Positions 1-6,813 of a stretch of DNA of 11,334 nucleotides are shown here, piece after piece. Origin of the DNA: JAWLFY01 sp964462125. GTDB lineage: Bacteria > Planctomycetota > Planctomycetia > Pirellulales > Pirellulaceae. A program made the position numbers and the translations under genes. How positions within the stretch are numbered: the first letter of the stretch is position 1; every line of letters begins with the position of its first letter. The stretch covers positions 1 to 11,334 of the forward strand of contig CAYWXT010000192.1 of assembly GCA_964462125.1 (NCBI GenBank), written 5' to 3'. Below the pieces are notes generated by a model. That model was not told the origin of the DNA. It ran no database searches and worked only from the letters and a program-made list of their open reading frames with translations.

Positions 1-1335
1 AACGACATCCTGGTCGACGTCGCAAACAACACGGCTCAGGCATTTCTAGCGTTAACCATGGAATGCGCTCAGTGCCATACGCACAAGTTCGATCCGATCT
101 CGATCCGCGATTACTACCGCTTTCAGGCCTTCTTTGGCCAGGGCCAGCCTGCGAGTGTAGTGCTGTCGGGGCAGGGTGACGAGGCGAAAGAGCTGATCGA
201 AGAGCGATGGCGAATCTTTGACACCGTTCACGCGCGGCTCGTCCAGGTCAAGCGAAAGCAGGGTCACCCCGAACCGATCTACGTCATCCCCAAGTCGGTG
301 GTGCGCGGGATGCACCCTGGCGAAAAGCAACGATTTGAAACCCTGGAAGCGAAGATCGCCGAATTGCCGCAGACCTGGGGTTTTTACTCACCGGTCACGG
401 CCAGTCGAACGCGTCCGGTCGCACCGCACACCATGCGTTGGCCGCTGCCGCACAATCCACAGGTGCTGGAGAACATCCGCACCCACTTGCTGCTTCGCGG
501 TGACGTGACCGCCCCCGGCCCGGAAGTCGATCCCGGCTGGCCCGCCGTCTTCGGGCCAACACCGGCGAACCTGGAACGACCTCGCACGGCGTTGGCTGAT
601 TGGATCACCAGTCCCGACCACCCGTTGACCGCCCGCGTTTGGGTCAACCGGATCTGGCAATGGCATTTCGGCCGTGGACTGGTGGAAACCAGCGGTGACC
701 TCGGCGCGCAAGGGGCGAGTCCAACCCATCCGCAGCTACTTGACTATTTGGCCGCTGAGTTGATCGACAGCGGTTGGAGTACGAAGCGGATCCACCGCTT
801 GATCATGAGCTCCGCGACCTACCGCCAGTCGAGTCAGTTTTCGCAAGCAAACCAGAGAATCGACCCTGAGAATCGATCGCTTTGGCGGTGGACGCCGCGG
901 CGGCTGGAGGCGGAAGCGGTTCGGGACGCGATTCTCGCGGTTTCCGGCCAGCTCGATTCGACCCGCGGCGGCCGCAGCCTTGCAACCGAATCAGACTCGG
1001 CGCGCCGCAGCCTGTACCTTGCCCAACGACGCGACCATCTCCCTGCGCAGCAGATGCTGTTCGACAGTGCCAATGGGATCAGTAGCTGCTCACGGCGCCG
1101 TGTCTCGACCTCGCCGCTGCAGCCGCTGTGGCTGATGAACAGCGAATTCATGCAGTCCGCCGCACAGGCGATGGCGGATCGTCTGGAATCGCCCGGCGAG
1201 ATTGTCCCCATCGCCATGGGCCGGGCCGCCACCCCGCAGGAATTGCAGCGATTGGAAACGCTGGCGGAAAAGCACGGACTGGAAAGCGCCTGCCTCGCGG
1301 TGCTGAATTCCAGTGAGTTTCTGTACCTACCATGA
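1..1335 (+). CDS. DUF1549/DUF1553 (PSD1-type) cytochrome-like protein, 5'-truncated
   Basis: The reading frame is open from the first base of the window, and the first ATG at 58 lies inside a conserved stretch (FLALTMECAQCHTHKFDPIS), so it is not the real start. What is visible is the end of a DUF1549 domain with a CxxCH motif (CAQCH, visible residues 22-26). A linker region follows, containing the family-typical LLRGDVTAPGPEV segment. From about visible residue 195 to the end comes a DUF1553 domain (RTALADWITSPDHPLTARVW, then the WNRIWQWHFGRGLVETSGD-type region, and the usual ending LNSSEFLYLP). Complete family members usually run 700-1100 residues and often carry an N-terminal planctomycete cytochrome C domain, which would lie outside this window. 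The family is abundant in planctomycetes and is nearly always followed by a DUF1501 gene, as here after 16 bases. Its biochemical role is not established. Location outside the cytoplasm is inferred from the family and the heme-type motif. Family assignment is firm; function is open. Confidence 0.93.
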   Translation, partial: NDILVDVANNTAQAFLALTMECAQCHTHKFDPISIRDYYRFQAFFGQGQPASVVLSGQGDEAKELIEERWRIFDTVHARLVQVKRKQGHPEPIYVIPKSVVRGMHPGEKQRFETLEAKIAELPQTWGFYSPVTASRTRPVAPHTMRWPLPHNPQVLENIRTHLLLRGDVTAPGPEVDPGWPAVFGPTPANLERPRTALADWITSPDHPLTARVWVNRIWQWHFGRGLVETSGDLGAQGASPTHPQLLDYLAAELIDSGWSTKRIHRLIMSSATYRQSSQFSQANQRIDPENRSLWRWTPRRLEAEAVRDAILAVSGQLDSTRGGRSLATESDSARRSLYLAQRRDHLPAQQMLFDSANGISSCSRRRVSTSPLQPLWLMNSEFMQSAAQAMADRLESPGEIVPIAMGRAATPQELQRLETLAEKHGLESACLAVLNSSEFLYLP

Positions 1336-1341
1336 ACCTGA

Positions 1342-1353
1342 ATGATCGATCAT
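1342..1353. other. 12-base perfect palindrome over the DUF1501 start
   Basis: The sequence atgatcgatcat at 1342-1353 equals its own reverse complement and covers the first two bases of the DUF1501 start codon. It also presents a second, out-of-frame ATG at 1342. No loop separates the arms, so it is not a hairpin terminator. It could be a protein-binding site or simply chance in a GATC-rich sequence. Confidence 0.4.
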
Positions 1354-2752
1354 GAACAACCACGTTTCCCGGCGGCGTCTGCTCGAGTCTGGACTCGGTG
1401 CCGGTGCGCTCGCCCTGCAAACGATGCTGAGCGAAACAGCTACGGCGGCGGAGTCTGGACTCGGTGCCGATGGCACGGTTCAGCCTGGCGGAAACGCGAA
1501 AAGCGTCATCTTGCTGTTCATGTCGGGGGGACCGAGCCAGGTCGACACGTTCGATCCAAAACCGGAATTGGCGAAGCTTGCCGGGAATGATGTTCCCAAT
1601 TCGATTGCCCAGGACGTTCCCAAGATCAAGCGGGCCGGACTCAAAAATCTGATGGCCTCGCCGTGGGATTTCGATAGCCACGGTGAATGTGGACTCCCCG
1701 TTTCCTCCTTGCTTCCCGAAACGGCGAAGCAGATCGATCAGCTGTGTGTGATCCGGTCGATGACGCACCGCAATCCAATCCACGGCCCTGGAGAATGTGT
1801 GGCGTTGACGGGCACGGGGATCGGGAATCGCCCCAGCCTCGGCGCCTGGTCGCTCTATGGTCTCGGCAGTCGGAACAAGCAACTGCCCGCCTTCATCGCG
1901 ATGAACCTCCACTCCGACGGGATGCAGTATCCCCAGGCGGCCGGCTGGGGGCCAGGATTCTTGCCTTCCCGTTACCAGGCGACGGTGGTCGACCCGGTCG
2001 GTGGGATTCAGCATACCGAGATGCCGCCAGGGATCGATGAATCGCGGCGACTTGATGAGCTCGAGGTGATCCAAGAGTTCAACCGTGACTTCCTGGAATC
2101 GGCGGAGCGCCACAGCGAGTTGGAAGCCCGCATCCGCAGTTACGAAATGGCGTTTCGAATGCAGACAGCCGCACCGGAGTTGTTCGATATCGAATCGGAA
2201 TCGGAGGAGACCCACCGGCTTTACGGAATCGACGAGTCGGCAACGAGCACGGTCGGGAAGGGTTGCTTGCTCGCCCGGCGGATGGTCGAACGAAAGGTCC
2301 GCTTCATCCAGCTTCGCGTCGGCGGTTGGGATGCCCACAGCAACCTCAAGGGAAACCATGAGCGGCTCGCCGCACGTACCGACCGGCCGATCGCCGCCTT
2401 ATTGCAAGACCTGAAACGACGCGGCATGCTCGAATCGACGCTCGTGGTGTGGGCGGGAGAATTCGGCCGCACGCCGACGATGGAAGGCCGTGGCGAAGGC
2501 CGAGATCACTCGCCGGCCGGTTATTCCGTCTGGCTGGCCGGGGGTGGTATCGGCGGGGGACAGGTGATCGGCGAGACCGACCCGATCGGCTACACCGTCA
2601 CCGACCGCCCCGTCAGCCCCCAGGACTTGCACGCGACCATCCTGCAAGCCCTCGGGATCAATCCGCAAGGGCTGACCTTCGATCACCACGGTTTGGAGGA
2701 AACCCCGGTCGGCGTCACGGGAGGCCGACCGGTCTGGGAAGCCTTTGGCTAA
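1352..2752 (+). CDS. DUF1501 family protein with Tat signal
   Basis: A 466-residue protein of the DUF1501 family, which shares the alkaline phosphatase/sulfatase-like fold. No reaction has been firmly assigned to this family. The start at 1352 is chosen because it puts a twin-arginine signal at the extreme N-terminus (SRRRLLE, residues 6-12, then a Gly/Ala/Leu-rich stretch), which predicts folded export. Family hallmarks are SGGPSQVDTFDPKPELAKL at about residues 58-76, VVWAGEFGRTPTMEGRGEGR near residues 365-385, RDHSPAGYSVWLAGGG just after, and PQDLHATILQALGI near the C-terminus. The length is normal for the family. It forms the usual two-gene pair with the upstream DUF1549/DUF1553 gene and is probably translated from the same transcript. 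I see no good Shine-Dalgarno sequence in the 16-base gap. The signal region and the sequence just after it contain an in-frame 19-base direct repeat, listed separately. Confidence 0.94.
   Translation: MNNHVSRRRLLESGLGAGALALQTMLSETATAAESGLGADGTVQPGGNAKSVILLFMSGGPSQVDTFDPKPELAKLAGNDVPNSIAQDVPKIKRAGLKNLMASPWDFDSHGECGLPVSSLLPETAKQIDQLCVIRSMTHRNPIHGPGECVALTGTGIGNRPSLGAWSLYGLGSRNKQLPAFIAMNLHSDGMQYPQAAGWGPGFLPSRYQATVVDPVGGIQHTEMPPGIDESRRLDELEVIQEFNRDFLESAERHSELEARIRSYEMAFRMQTAAPELFDIESESEETHRLYGIDESATSTVGKGCLLARRMVERKVRFIQLRVGGWDAHSNLKGNHERLAARTDRPIAALLQDLKRRGMLESTLVVWAGEFGRTPTMEGRGEGRDHSPAGYSVWLAGGGIGGGQVIGETDPIGYTVTDRPVSPQDLHATILQALGINPQGLTFDHHGLEETPVGVTGGRPVWEAFG
1385..1469 (+). repeat. 19-base direct repeat, in frame, at the DUF1501 N-terminus
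   Basis: The 19 bases gagtctggactcggtgccg occur at 1385-1403 and again, identically, at 1451-1469. The offset is 66 bases, exactly 22 codons, so both copies encode ESGLGA. The first copy lies inside the Tat signal and the second lies just downstream of it, probably in the early mature protein. Exact identity at the DNA level suggests a recent duplication rather than convergent protein sequence. Confidence 0.85.
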
Positions 2753-2819
2753 CGCGACAGCAGGACCAACGATGGGCACGAGCACGATCGGAAGCGCGAG
2801 GAACGACAGGCGGAACGAA
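2753..2819. other. Convergent intergenic gap, no clear terminator
   Basis: These 67 bases separate the stop codons of the DUF1501 gene (plus strand) and the TlpA-like gene (minus strand). I looked for a GC-rich hairpin followed by a T run on either strand and found none. Termination may be Rho-dependent, or the two transcripts may overlap. Confidence 0.5.
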
Positions 2820-4271
2820 TCAATTGTCTTCGGCGCCGTCAGCTTCCTCCGTGTCCGCCGCTTCATCTGGTGTCTCCCCAGACTCCTCGGGCGACTCAGA
2901 TTCCAACAGTTCCTCCAACTGGCGATCGAGTTCTTGCCCGCGTGCGGAGACGGAAACGACCTCGCCATCCTGGTCGACCAGGATGGCGGTGGGGATTCCC
3001 ATCACCCCGTAGTGCGTCGCCAGTGGGTGATCCCAGCCGCGTTGATCTTCCTCGGCGCTGACCAGATTGACCCAGCCGATCTCTTCTTGCTCGACGAATT
3101 GTCGGTAGTCCTGCATCGAGTCGTCGAGATTGACGCCGACGATGGCAAACCCTTTGTCACCATACTTTTCCAGGTTTGCCTTCATGTTCGGAAGTTCGGC
3201 ACGGCACGGTCCACACCAGCTGGCCCAAAAGTCCACCAGCACGACCTGGCCCCGATACTCATCCCAATCGAAGGACTCTCCTTCGGCGGTGGTTCCGAAG
3301 ACATCCATGAAATTCCCGGGCAGGCGCAAGCGGCGGGCGGAGCCGAGCATCTTGTCCGCAACTTCCTGGAACCTGGGGTCTTCAGCCTCTTCCATCCAGC
3401 CATGTGTCTTTTCGTAGAAATCCGCCGCCAATTCGGTGTCCCCGGTTTGCTCCAGTTGTTGTGCCAGGGAGGTGACCATGGAATAGGTGGTGTCGATTCC
3501 CGATTCCTCGACCAGGGCCTCCACTTCGTCGACCAAGGCTCGTCGCTCTTCGGGAGAAGCGGAGGCGACCTGCTGGACTTTGGACTCCATCTGTTTGGAG
3601 AGTCCCAGATTCCGGAACGATTCGCGGTCGTCCTCCAGCAGTTTCGCGATCAGGGCATCTTGCTGCTCGCTGTACTCTGGTTCAAAGCGAGTCAGGAAAT
3701 CGAGCGCCGCCAAACGCTCCTGGGCCGCCCGCAGTTCCGACGCTTCGTCAACGTCGTCCAACTCGGCGATCGCCTCCGCGGCAGCCACCACCGCTTCAGC
3801 GGCCGATTGGACCTCTTCGAGCGTTCGTCCCCGCTCTTGTTTCACCCGTTCGATGAAGGCCAGCAGCTCCTCGGCATCGGCATCCTCCGGTACGGCTAAG
3901 GAATCCTCTGCCTGATCGTCTGGATCCGGCTCCTCGCCCGTTGCCGGATCCAGCTGCGGCTGCGCCGCTGACGGGTCGTCCGCTTCGGAGTCGGCTGCCG
4001 GATCGGAGCCGGGTGCGGGATCGGAGTCGGGTGCTGGCGACGGCGGATCGTCAGCTGGCGGAGCCGGATCGGCAGGGGGTGCCGGATCGGCGGGCGTCTC
4101 CGCGTCGGGGGACGCCTCAGCCGGCGGGGTGGGTTCATCCGTCGTGGTCGAGTCGGGGTCGCCACATCCGCTCACCAACATGGCGGAGATCAAGCAACAA
4201 CTGGCCGCTGACCGGATTCCCCAAGGCGGAAGGTGGATGAGTCGTTGAACACGAAGGTATGAAACGAACAT
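2820..4271 (-). CDS. TlpA-like thioredoxin-fold lipoprotein
   Basis: A 483-residue lipoprotein ending in a thioredoxin-like domain of the TlpA/ResA/AhpC-TSA type, which carries out thiol-disulfide exchange outside the cytoplasm, for example on apocytochromes before heme attachment. The start at 4271 (ATG) is preferred over an upstream GTG at 4310 because an AGAGG sits 8 bases before it. The signal peptide ends in a lipobox, LVSGC, with the lipidated Cys at residue 36. Next comes a long Pro/Asp/Glu-rich, disordered linker to about residue 130, then a charged, mostly helical, possibly coiled-coil region to about 315. The thioredoxin domain covers about 317-457, with the active site WCGPC at 352-356 and the cis-proline in GIPTAILVD near 427. 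A strongly acidic tail ends the protein. It has no other cysteines after the lipid Cys, so the active-site pair is unambiguous. The gene stands alone, convergent with the upstream pair and divergent from the next operon. The precise partner is unknown; neighbouring CxxCH proteins are candidates. Confidence 0.92.
   Translation of the reverse strand: MFVSYLRVQRLIHLPPWGIRSAASCCLISAMLVSGCGDPDSTTTDEPTPPAEASPDAETPADPAPPADPAPPADDPPSPAPDSDPAPGSDPAADSEADDPSAAQPQLDPATGEEPDPDDQAEDSLAVPEDADAEELLAFIERVKQERGRTLEEVQSAAEAVVAAAEAIAELDDVDEASELRAAQERLAALDFLTRFEPEYSEQQDALIAKLLEDDRESFRNLGLSKQMESKVQQVASASPEERRALVDEVEALVEESGIDTTYSMVTSLAQQLEQTGDTELAADFYEKTHGWMEEAEDPRFQEVADKMLGSARRLRLPGNFMDVFGTTAEGESFDWDEYRGQVVLVDFWASWCGPCRAELPNMKANLEKYGDKGFAIVGVNLDDSMQDYRQFVEQEEIGWVNLVSAEEDQRGWDHPLATHYGVMGIPTAILVDQDGEVVSVSARGQELDRQLEELLESESPEESGETPDEAADTEEADGAEDN
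4001..4098 (-). repeat. Degenerate 18-base repeats encoding Pro/Asp hexapeptides
   Basis: Within the lipoprotein linker, 18-base units recur in frame. The motif gccggatcggc occurs at 4063-4073 and 4081-4091, and gatcggagccgggtgcgg at 4001-4018 is followed by a near copy from 4019. They encode repeated PADPAP and PAPDSD/PAPGSD hexapeptides. This looks like a slippage-prone spacer that holds the thioredoxin domain away from the lipid anchor. Confidence 0.7.
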
Positions 4272-4279
4272 TGTCGAAG

Positions 4280-4284
4280 CCTCT
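4280..4284 (-). promoter_or_regulatory. Ribosome binding site deciding the TlpA-like start
   Basis: On the minus strand AGAGG lies 8 bases before the ATG at 4271. It supports that start over the GTG at 4310, and it gives a signal peptide of normal length. Confidence 0.5.
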
Positions 4285-4429
4285 GGTCCGGAAGGAGTGG
4301 GGTGAAACACGGCTTATCATTCTAACCGTCTCCGCTCAAGTCTATCAGGGTAGCTGGATCGCGCACAAACAGGCGGTGGTCGGTTACAATGGCGACCCGA
4401 AACCTACCGTCACCCTTGTTGACCCCTTC

Positions 4430-4434
4430 AGGAG
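4430..4434 (+). promoter_or_regulatory. Ribosome binding site of the Gfo/Idh/MocA gene
   Basis: AGGAG sits 7 bases before the ATG at 4442. It rules in favour of this start rather than the in-frame ATG at 4259, which would overlap the divergent gene's coding region and bury the Tat signal. Confidence 0.7.
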
Positions 4435-4441
4435 CTTACTG

Positions 4442-5896
4442 ATGTCGCGTTTCACTCGACGCCAATTCGTCCAAACCACCACAGCTCTCGGCGGGGCAGC
4501 CTTGCTTCAACCCCGCTCGGTCCGGGGCAATGTTCTGGGTGCCAACGACCGCGTGCGGATCGCCGTCGCGGGGGTCAATGGCCGAGGCTCCAGTCACATT
4601 CAAGGGTGGTTGGGTCAGGACAACGTGGAGGTCGCGTATCTGGTCGATCCCGATGAAAAGGTGCTCGATCGCCGAATCGGGAATGTGTCCGACCGCACCG
4701 AGGGCAAATACACCCCCAAGGGGGCCACCGATATCCGTCAGGTCTTGGACGATCCAAACGTCGATGCGATCTCGATCGCCACCCCGAACCACTGGCATTC
4801 GCTGATGACGATTTGGGCGGCCCAGGCCGGCAAACATGTCTATGTCGAAAAGCCGATGAGTCATGATGTCGAAGAGGGCCGTGTTGCCGTCGAAGCCCAG
4901 AAGAAATACGGCGTGGTGATTCAACATGGAACGCAGCGACGCAGCAGTGCCAAGATTGCCGGACTTCATGAGGCGATCCAGGCGGGCAAGTTCGGGCGAT
5001 TGAAGATCTCCTACGGTTACTGCTGCAAGCCGCGGGGCAGCATTGGGACCGAACCGATCAGCCAGCCGCCGGCGCACCTCGACTGGGACCTGTGGCGCGG
5101 CCCCGCGGTGATCGACGACTACCACGACAATTATGTGCACTACAACTGGCACTGGTTCTGGGCCAGCGGGAACGGTGACTTGAACAACCAGGGGACCCAT
5201 CAACTCGATGTCGCCCGCTGGGCACTCGATACCGACCAAACCCACCCAGTTCGGGTCATGGCCCTCGGCGGCCGCTTCCAGTGGGACGATCAGGGCGAAA
5301 CGCCGAACACGATGTTCGCGATGGCCGAGTACCCCAACGGCCAATACGTCTTCTTCAATGTCCGCAACGTGAACTACGACGATTACGAGCGGCAAGTCGA
5401 AAACGAGTACTACTTCGAAGACGGCGGCAAGATCATCCGCGGCAAGTACTACCCGAAGGGAAGCACCGAAGGGGAGCCGATCAACGTGGAACCCGGCAAG
5501 GTCACCCCAGGGGGCAACTGGGGCAGTTTCATCACCGCGATCCGCGCCGGCGACCCCTCGCTGGTCAACGGCAACGCGCTCGATGCCCACTATGCCTGTG
5601 TGATGGGGCACCTGATGAACAACTCCTACCGCCTCGGCGAGAAGGTGCCGTTCAATGCCAAGGCAGGGCGTTTCGGCGACAACCAGGATGCCCATGAGCA
5701 CTTCATGAAACTGCACACGATCATGAGCGACGGCGTGGGGATCCCCGAGGACGGCAATCACTATGTCGTCGGCCCTACCCTGCAATACGATCCGAAAACG
5801 GAAAAGCATGTCGGTCCCGACCGAGAAGCGGCCAACGCACTGCTCAAGGACCCCAACCGCAAAGGCTTCGAGGTTCCTGAGGCAAAACATGTTTGA
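4442..5896 (+). CDS. Tat-exported Gfo/Idh/MocA family oxidoreductase
   Basis: A 484-residue NAD(P)-dependent oxidoreductase of the Gfo/Idh/MocA family, whose members oxidise or reduce sugars, polyols and related compounds. The start is set by a good AGGAG and by the twin-arginine signal it exposes (TRRQFVQ, residues 5-11, followed by a hydrophobic TTALGGAALL). The Rossmann nucleotide-binding part begins at about residue 37 with RVRIAVAGVNGRG. The family motif EKP is at 136-138, with the lysine that usually contacts substrate and cofactor. The motif GTHQLDVARW places the usual His253 and Asp256 in the active site. The C-terminal alpha/beta domain contains the aromatic-rich DWDLWRGP and YNWHWFWASGNGD segments typical of planctomycete paralogs. 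It leads a probable operon with a membrane protein and a PVC heme protein. Because cofactor-binding Tat substrates are folded before export, it may leave the cytoplasm with its nucleotide bound, as known for Zymomonas glucose-fructose oxidoreductase. The substrate is unknown. Confidence 0.94.
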   Translation: MSRFTRRQFVQTTTALGGAALLQPRSVRGNVLGANDRVRIAVAGVNGRGSSHIQGWLGQDNVEVAYLVDPDEKVLDRRIGNVSDRTEGKYTPKGATDIRQVLDDPNVDAISIATPNHWHSLMTIWAAQAGKHVYVEKPMSHDVEEGRVAVEAQKKYGVVIQHGTQRRSSAKIAGLHEAIQAGKFGRLKISYGYCCKPRGSIGTEPISQPPAHLDWDLWRGPAVIDDYHDNYVHYNWHWFWASGNGDLNNQGTHQLDVARWALDTDQTHPVRVMALGGRFQWDDQGETPNTMFAMAEYPNGQYVFFNVRNVNYDDYERQVENEYYFEDGGKIIRGKYYPKGSTEGEPINVEPGKVTPGGNWGSFITAIRAGDPSLVNGNALDAHYACVMGHLMNNSYRLGEKVPFNAKAGRFGDNQDAHEHFMKLHTIMSDGVGIPEDGNHYVVGPTLQYDPKTEKHVGPDREAANALLKDPNRKGFEVPEAKHV

Positions 5897-5931
5897 CGTT
5901 TGATTCACAATTTGATTTACGAAACCGTTAC

Positions 5932-5935
5932 GAGG
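5932..5935 (+). promoter_or_regulatory. Ribosome binding site of the DUF6159-like gene
   Basis: GAGG lies 6 bases before the ATG at 5942. It supports that start over the TTG at 5900, which would add 14 residues with no membrane or signal character. Confidence 0.45.
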
Positions 5936-5941
5936 CGTGCG

Positions 5942-6802
5942 ATGTTCGATCGAATTTCCAATGGGTGGGAACTGACCAGGCAAAGCTGGCATGTTCTCCG
6001 CTGCGATAAGGAATTGCTGTTGTTCCCGCTGATGAGCGGCATCGCGTGCCTGCTCGTCATGGCGACCTTCGCCGTTCCGCTGTGGGCCTCCGGTTTTGCC
6101 GAGGGTGTCATCGAACGCCCGGAAGGCGAGGGCGTGACGATCGCCGAGATCTTGGGATACGTCGTCCTGTTCGCGTTCTACTTCGTGAACTATTTCGTGA
6201 TCGTGTTTTTCAACTCAGCGCTCGTCTCGTGTGCGGTCATTCGGTTCAAGGGGGGCAACCCGACGCTGGGGGATGGATTGTCCGCCGCCTCGGCGCGGCT
6301 GCCCCAAATCGCGGGCTGGGCTCTCCTGGCGGCAACGGTCGGGGTGATCTTGAAGGCGATCGAATCGCGGTCGGAGAAGGTCGGGATGATCGTCACCTCC
6401 CTGCTCGGAATGGCCTGGTCGATCGTGACCTACTTTGTTGTCCCGGTGATCGTGGTGGAGCAGGCCGGTCCGGTGCGAGCGGTGAAACGCTCGACCCAAG
6501 TGATGAAGTCGACCTGGGGCGAGACGCTGGTGGCCAACTTCGGCATCGGCCTGATCGTCTTCCTCGTCTCGCTCGTGGCATTCATCCCGCTGGTCCTTGG
6601 TGTCCTCGCGATTGCGGCCGGTCAGGTGGCCCTCGGCGGCGTCGCGGTCGCACTGGGGGTGGTCGCCCTGCTGCTCATTTCGCTCGTTTCCTCGGCCCTG
6701 AATGCAATCATCATCGCCGCCCTGTACCTCTTTGCCGCCGAAGGAACCGTGCCGCAGCAGTTCAACGACCAACTCTTTCGTAGGGCGTTCGCGACGAAGT
6801 AG
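5942..6802 (+). CDS. Polytopic membrane protein, DUF6159-like
   Basis: A 286-residue integral membrane protein that I recognise as resembling the uncharacterised DUF6159 family, from its N-terminus (MFDRISNGWELTRQSWHVLR, then DKELLLFPLMSGI) and length. The start at 5942 has GAGG 6 bases upstream. Hydrophobic segments lie at about residues 31-50, 68-98 (long enough for one or two helices), 122-140, 147-173, 198-227 and 228-267, giving roughly six to seven membrane spans. No catalytic motif or cofactor site is visible. A short charged stretch, VKRSTQVMKSTWGE near 181-194, probably forms a cytoplasmic or interfacial loop with an amphipathic helix. It sits 45 bases after the oxidoreductase and 11 bases before the heme protein, so co-transcription is likely. 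A role as membrane partner for its exported neighbours is only a guess. Family call is moderate to good, function unknown. Confidence 0.82.
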   Translation: MFDRISNGWELTRQSWHVLRCDKELLLFPLMSGIACLLVMATFAVPLWASGFAEGVIERPEGEGVTIAEILGYVVLFAFYFVNYFVIVFFNSALVSCAVIRFKGGNPTLGDGLSAASARLPQIAGWALLAATVGVILKAIESRSEKVGMIVTSLLGMAWSIVTYFVVPVIVVEQAGPVRAVKRSTQVMKSTWGETLVANFGIGLIVFLVSLVAFIPLVLGVLAIAAGQVALGGVAVALGVVALLLISLVSSALNAIIIAALYLFAAEGTVPQQFNDQLFRRAFATK

Positions 6803-6813
6803 TCGAACGAATT

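Larger units (their letters stand above)
4272..4441. promoter_or_regulatory. Divergent promoter region between the TlpA-like and oxidoreductase genes
   Basis: These 170 bases separate two divergent starts and must hold promoters for both sides if each has its own. For the plus strand the best -10-like hexamer is TACAAT at 4385-4390, about 50 bases before the oxidoreductase start, but the matching -35 (near 4362-4367) is poor. On the minus strand several TTG-starting hexamers and AT-rich stretches are present around 4310-4370, none convincing. I see no riboswitch-like structure or clear operator. The region's role is inferred from gene orientation; the exact promoter calls are weak. Confidence 0.4.

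Noticed and set aside
58..60. ATG at 58 as the start of the first gene
   Set aside because: The frame is open upstream to base 1, and the upstream residues (NTAQAFLALT) match the conserved DUF1549 stretch before CxxCH.
1148..2359. A 403-codon minus-strand frame opposite the DUF1553/DUF1501 pair
   Set aside because: It spans two genes and their junction on the opposite strand and has no family motif, so it is an antisense shadow.
2745..3899. A 384-codon plus-strand frame opposite the TlpA-like gene
   Set aside because: The minus strand encodes a lipobox, a WCGPC site and a cis-Pro motif in the expected order. The plus-strand frame has no such support and overlaps the end of the DUF1501 gene.
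4272..4310. An N-terminal extension of the TlpA-like gene to the GTG at 4310
   Set aside because: It adds 13 residues without signal-peptide character, while the ATG at 4271 has an AGAGG at good spacing.
4259..4441. An N-terminal extension of the oxidoreductase gene to the ATG at 4259
   Set aside because: It would overlap the divergent gene's coding region, bury the Tat motif 60 residues in, and ignore the AGGAG just before 4442.
4436..5992. A 518-codon open frame on the minus strand opposite the oxidoreductase gene
   Set aside because: It mirrors a strongly supported gene. It is rich in Val, Ile, Asp and His in the manner of an antisense shadow, and shows no recognisable domain. Long antisense frames are expected in GC-rich DNA.
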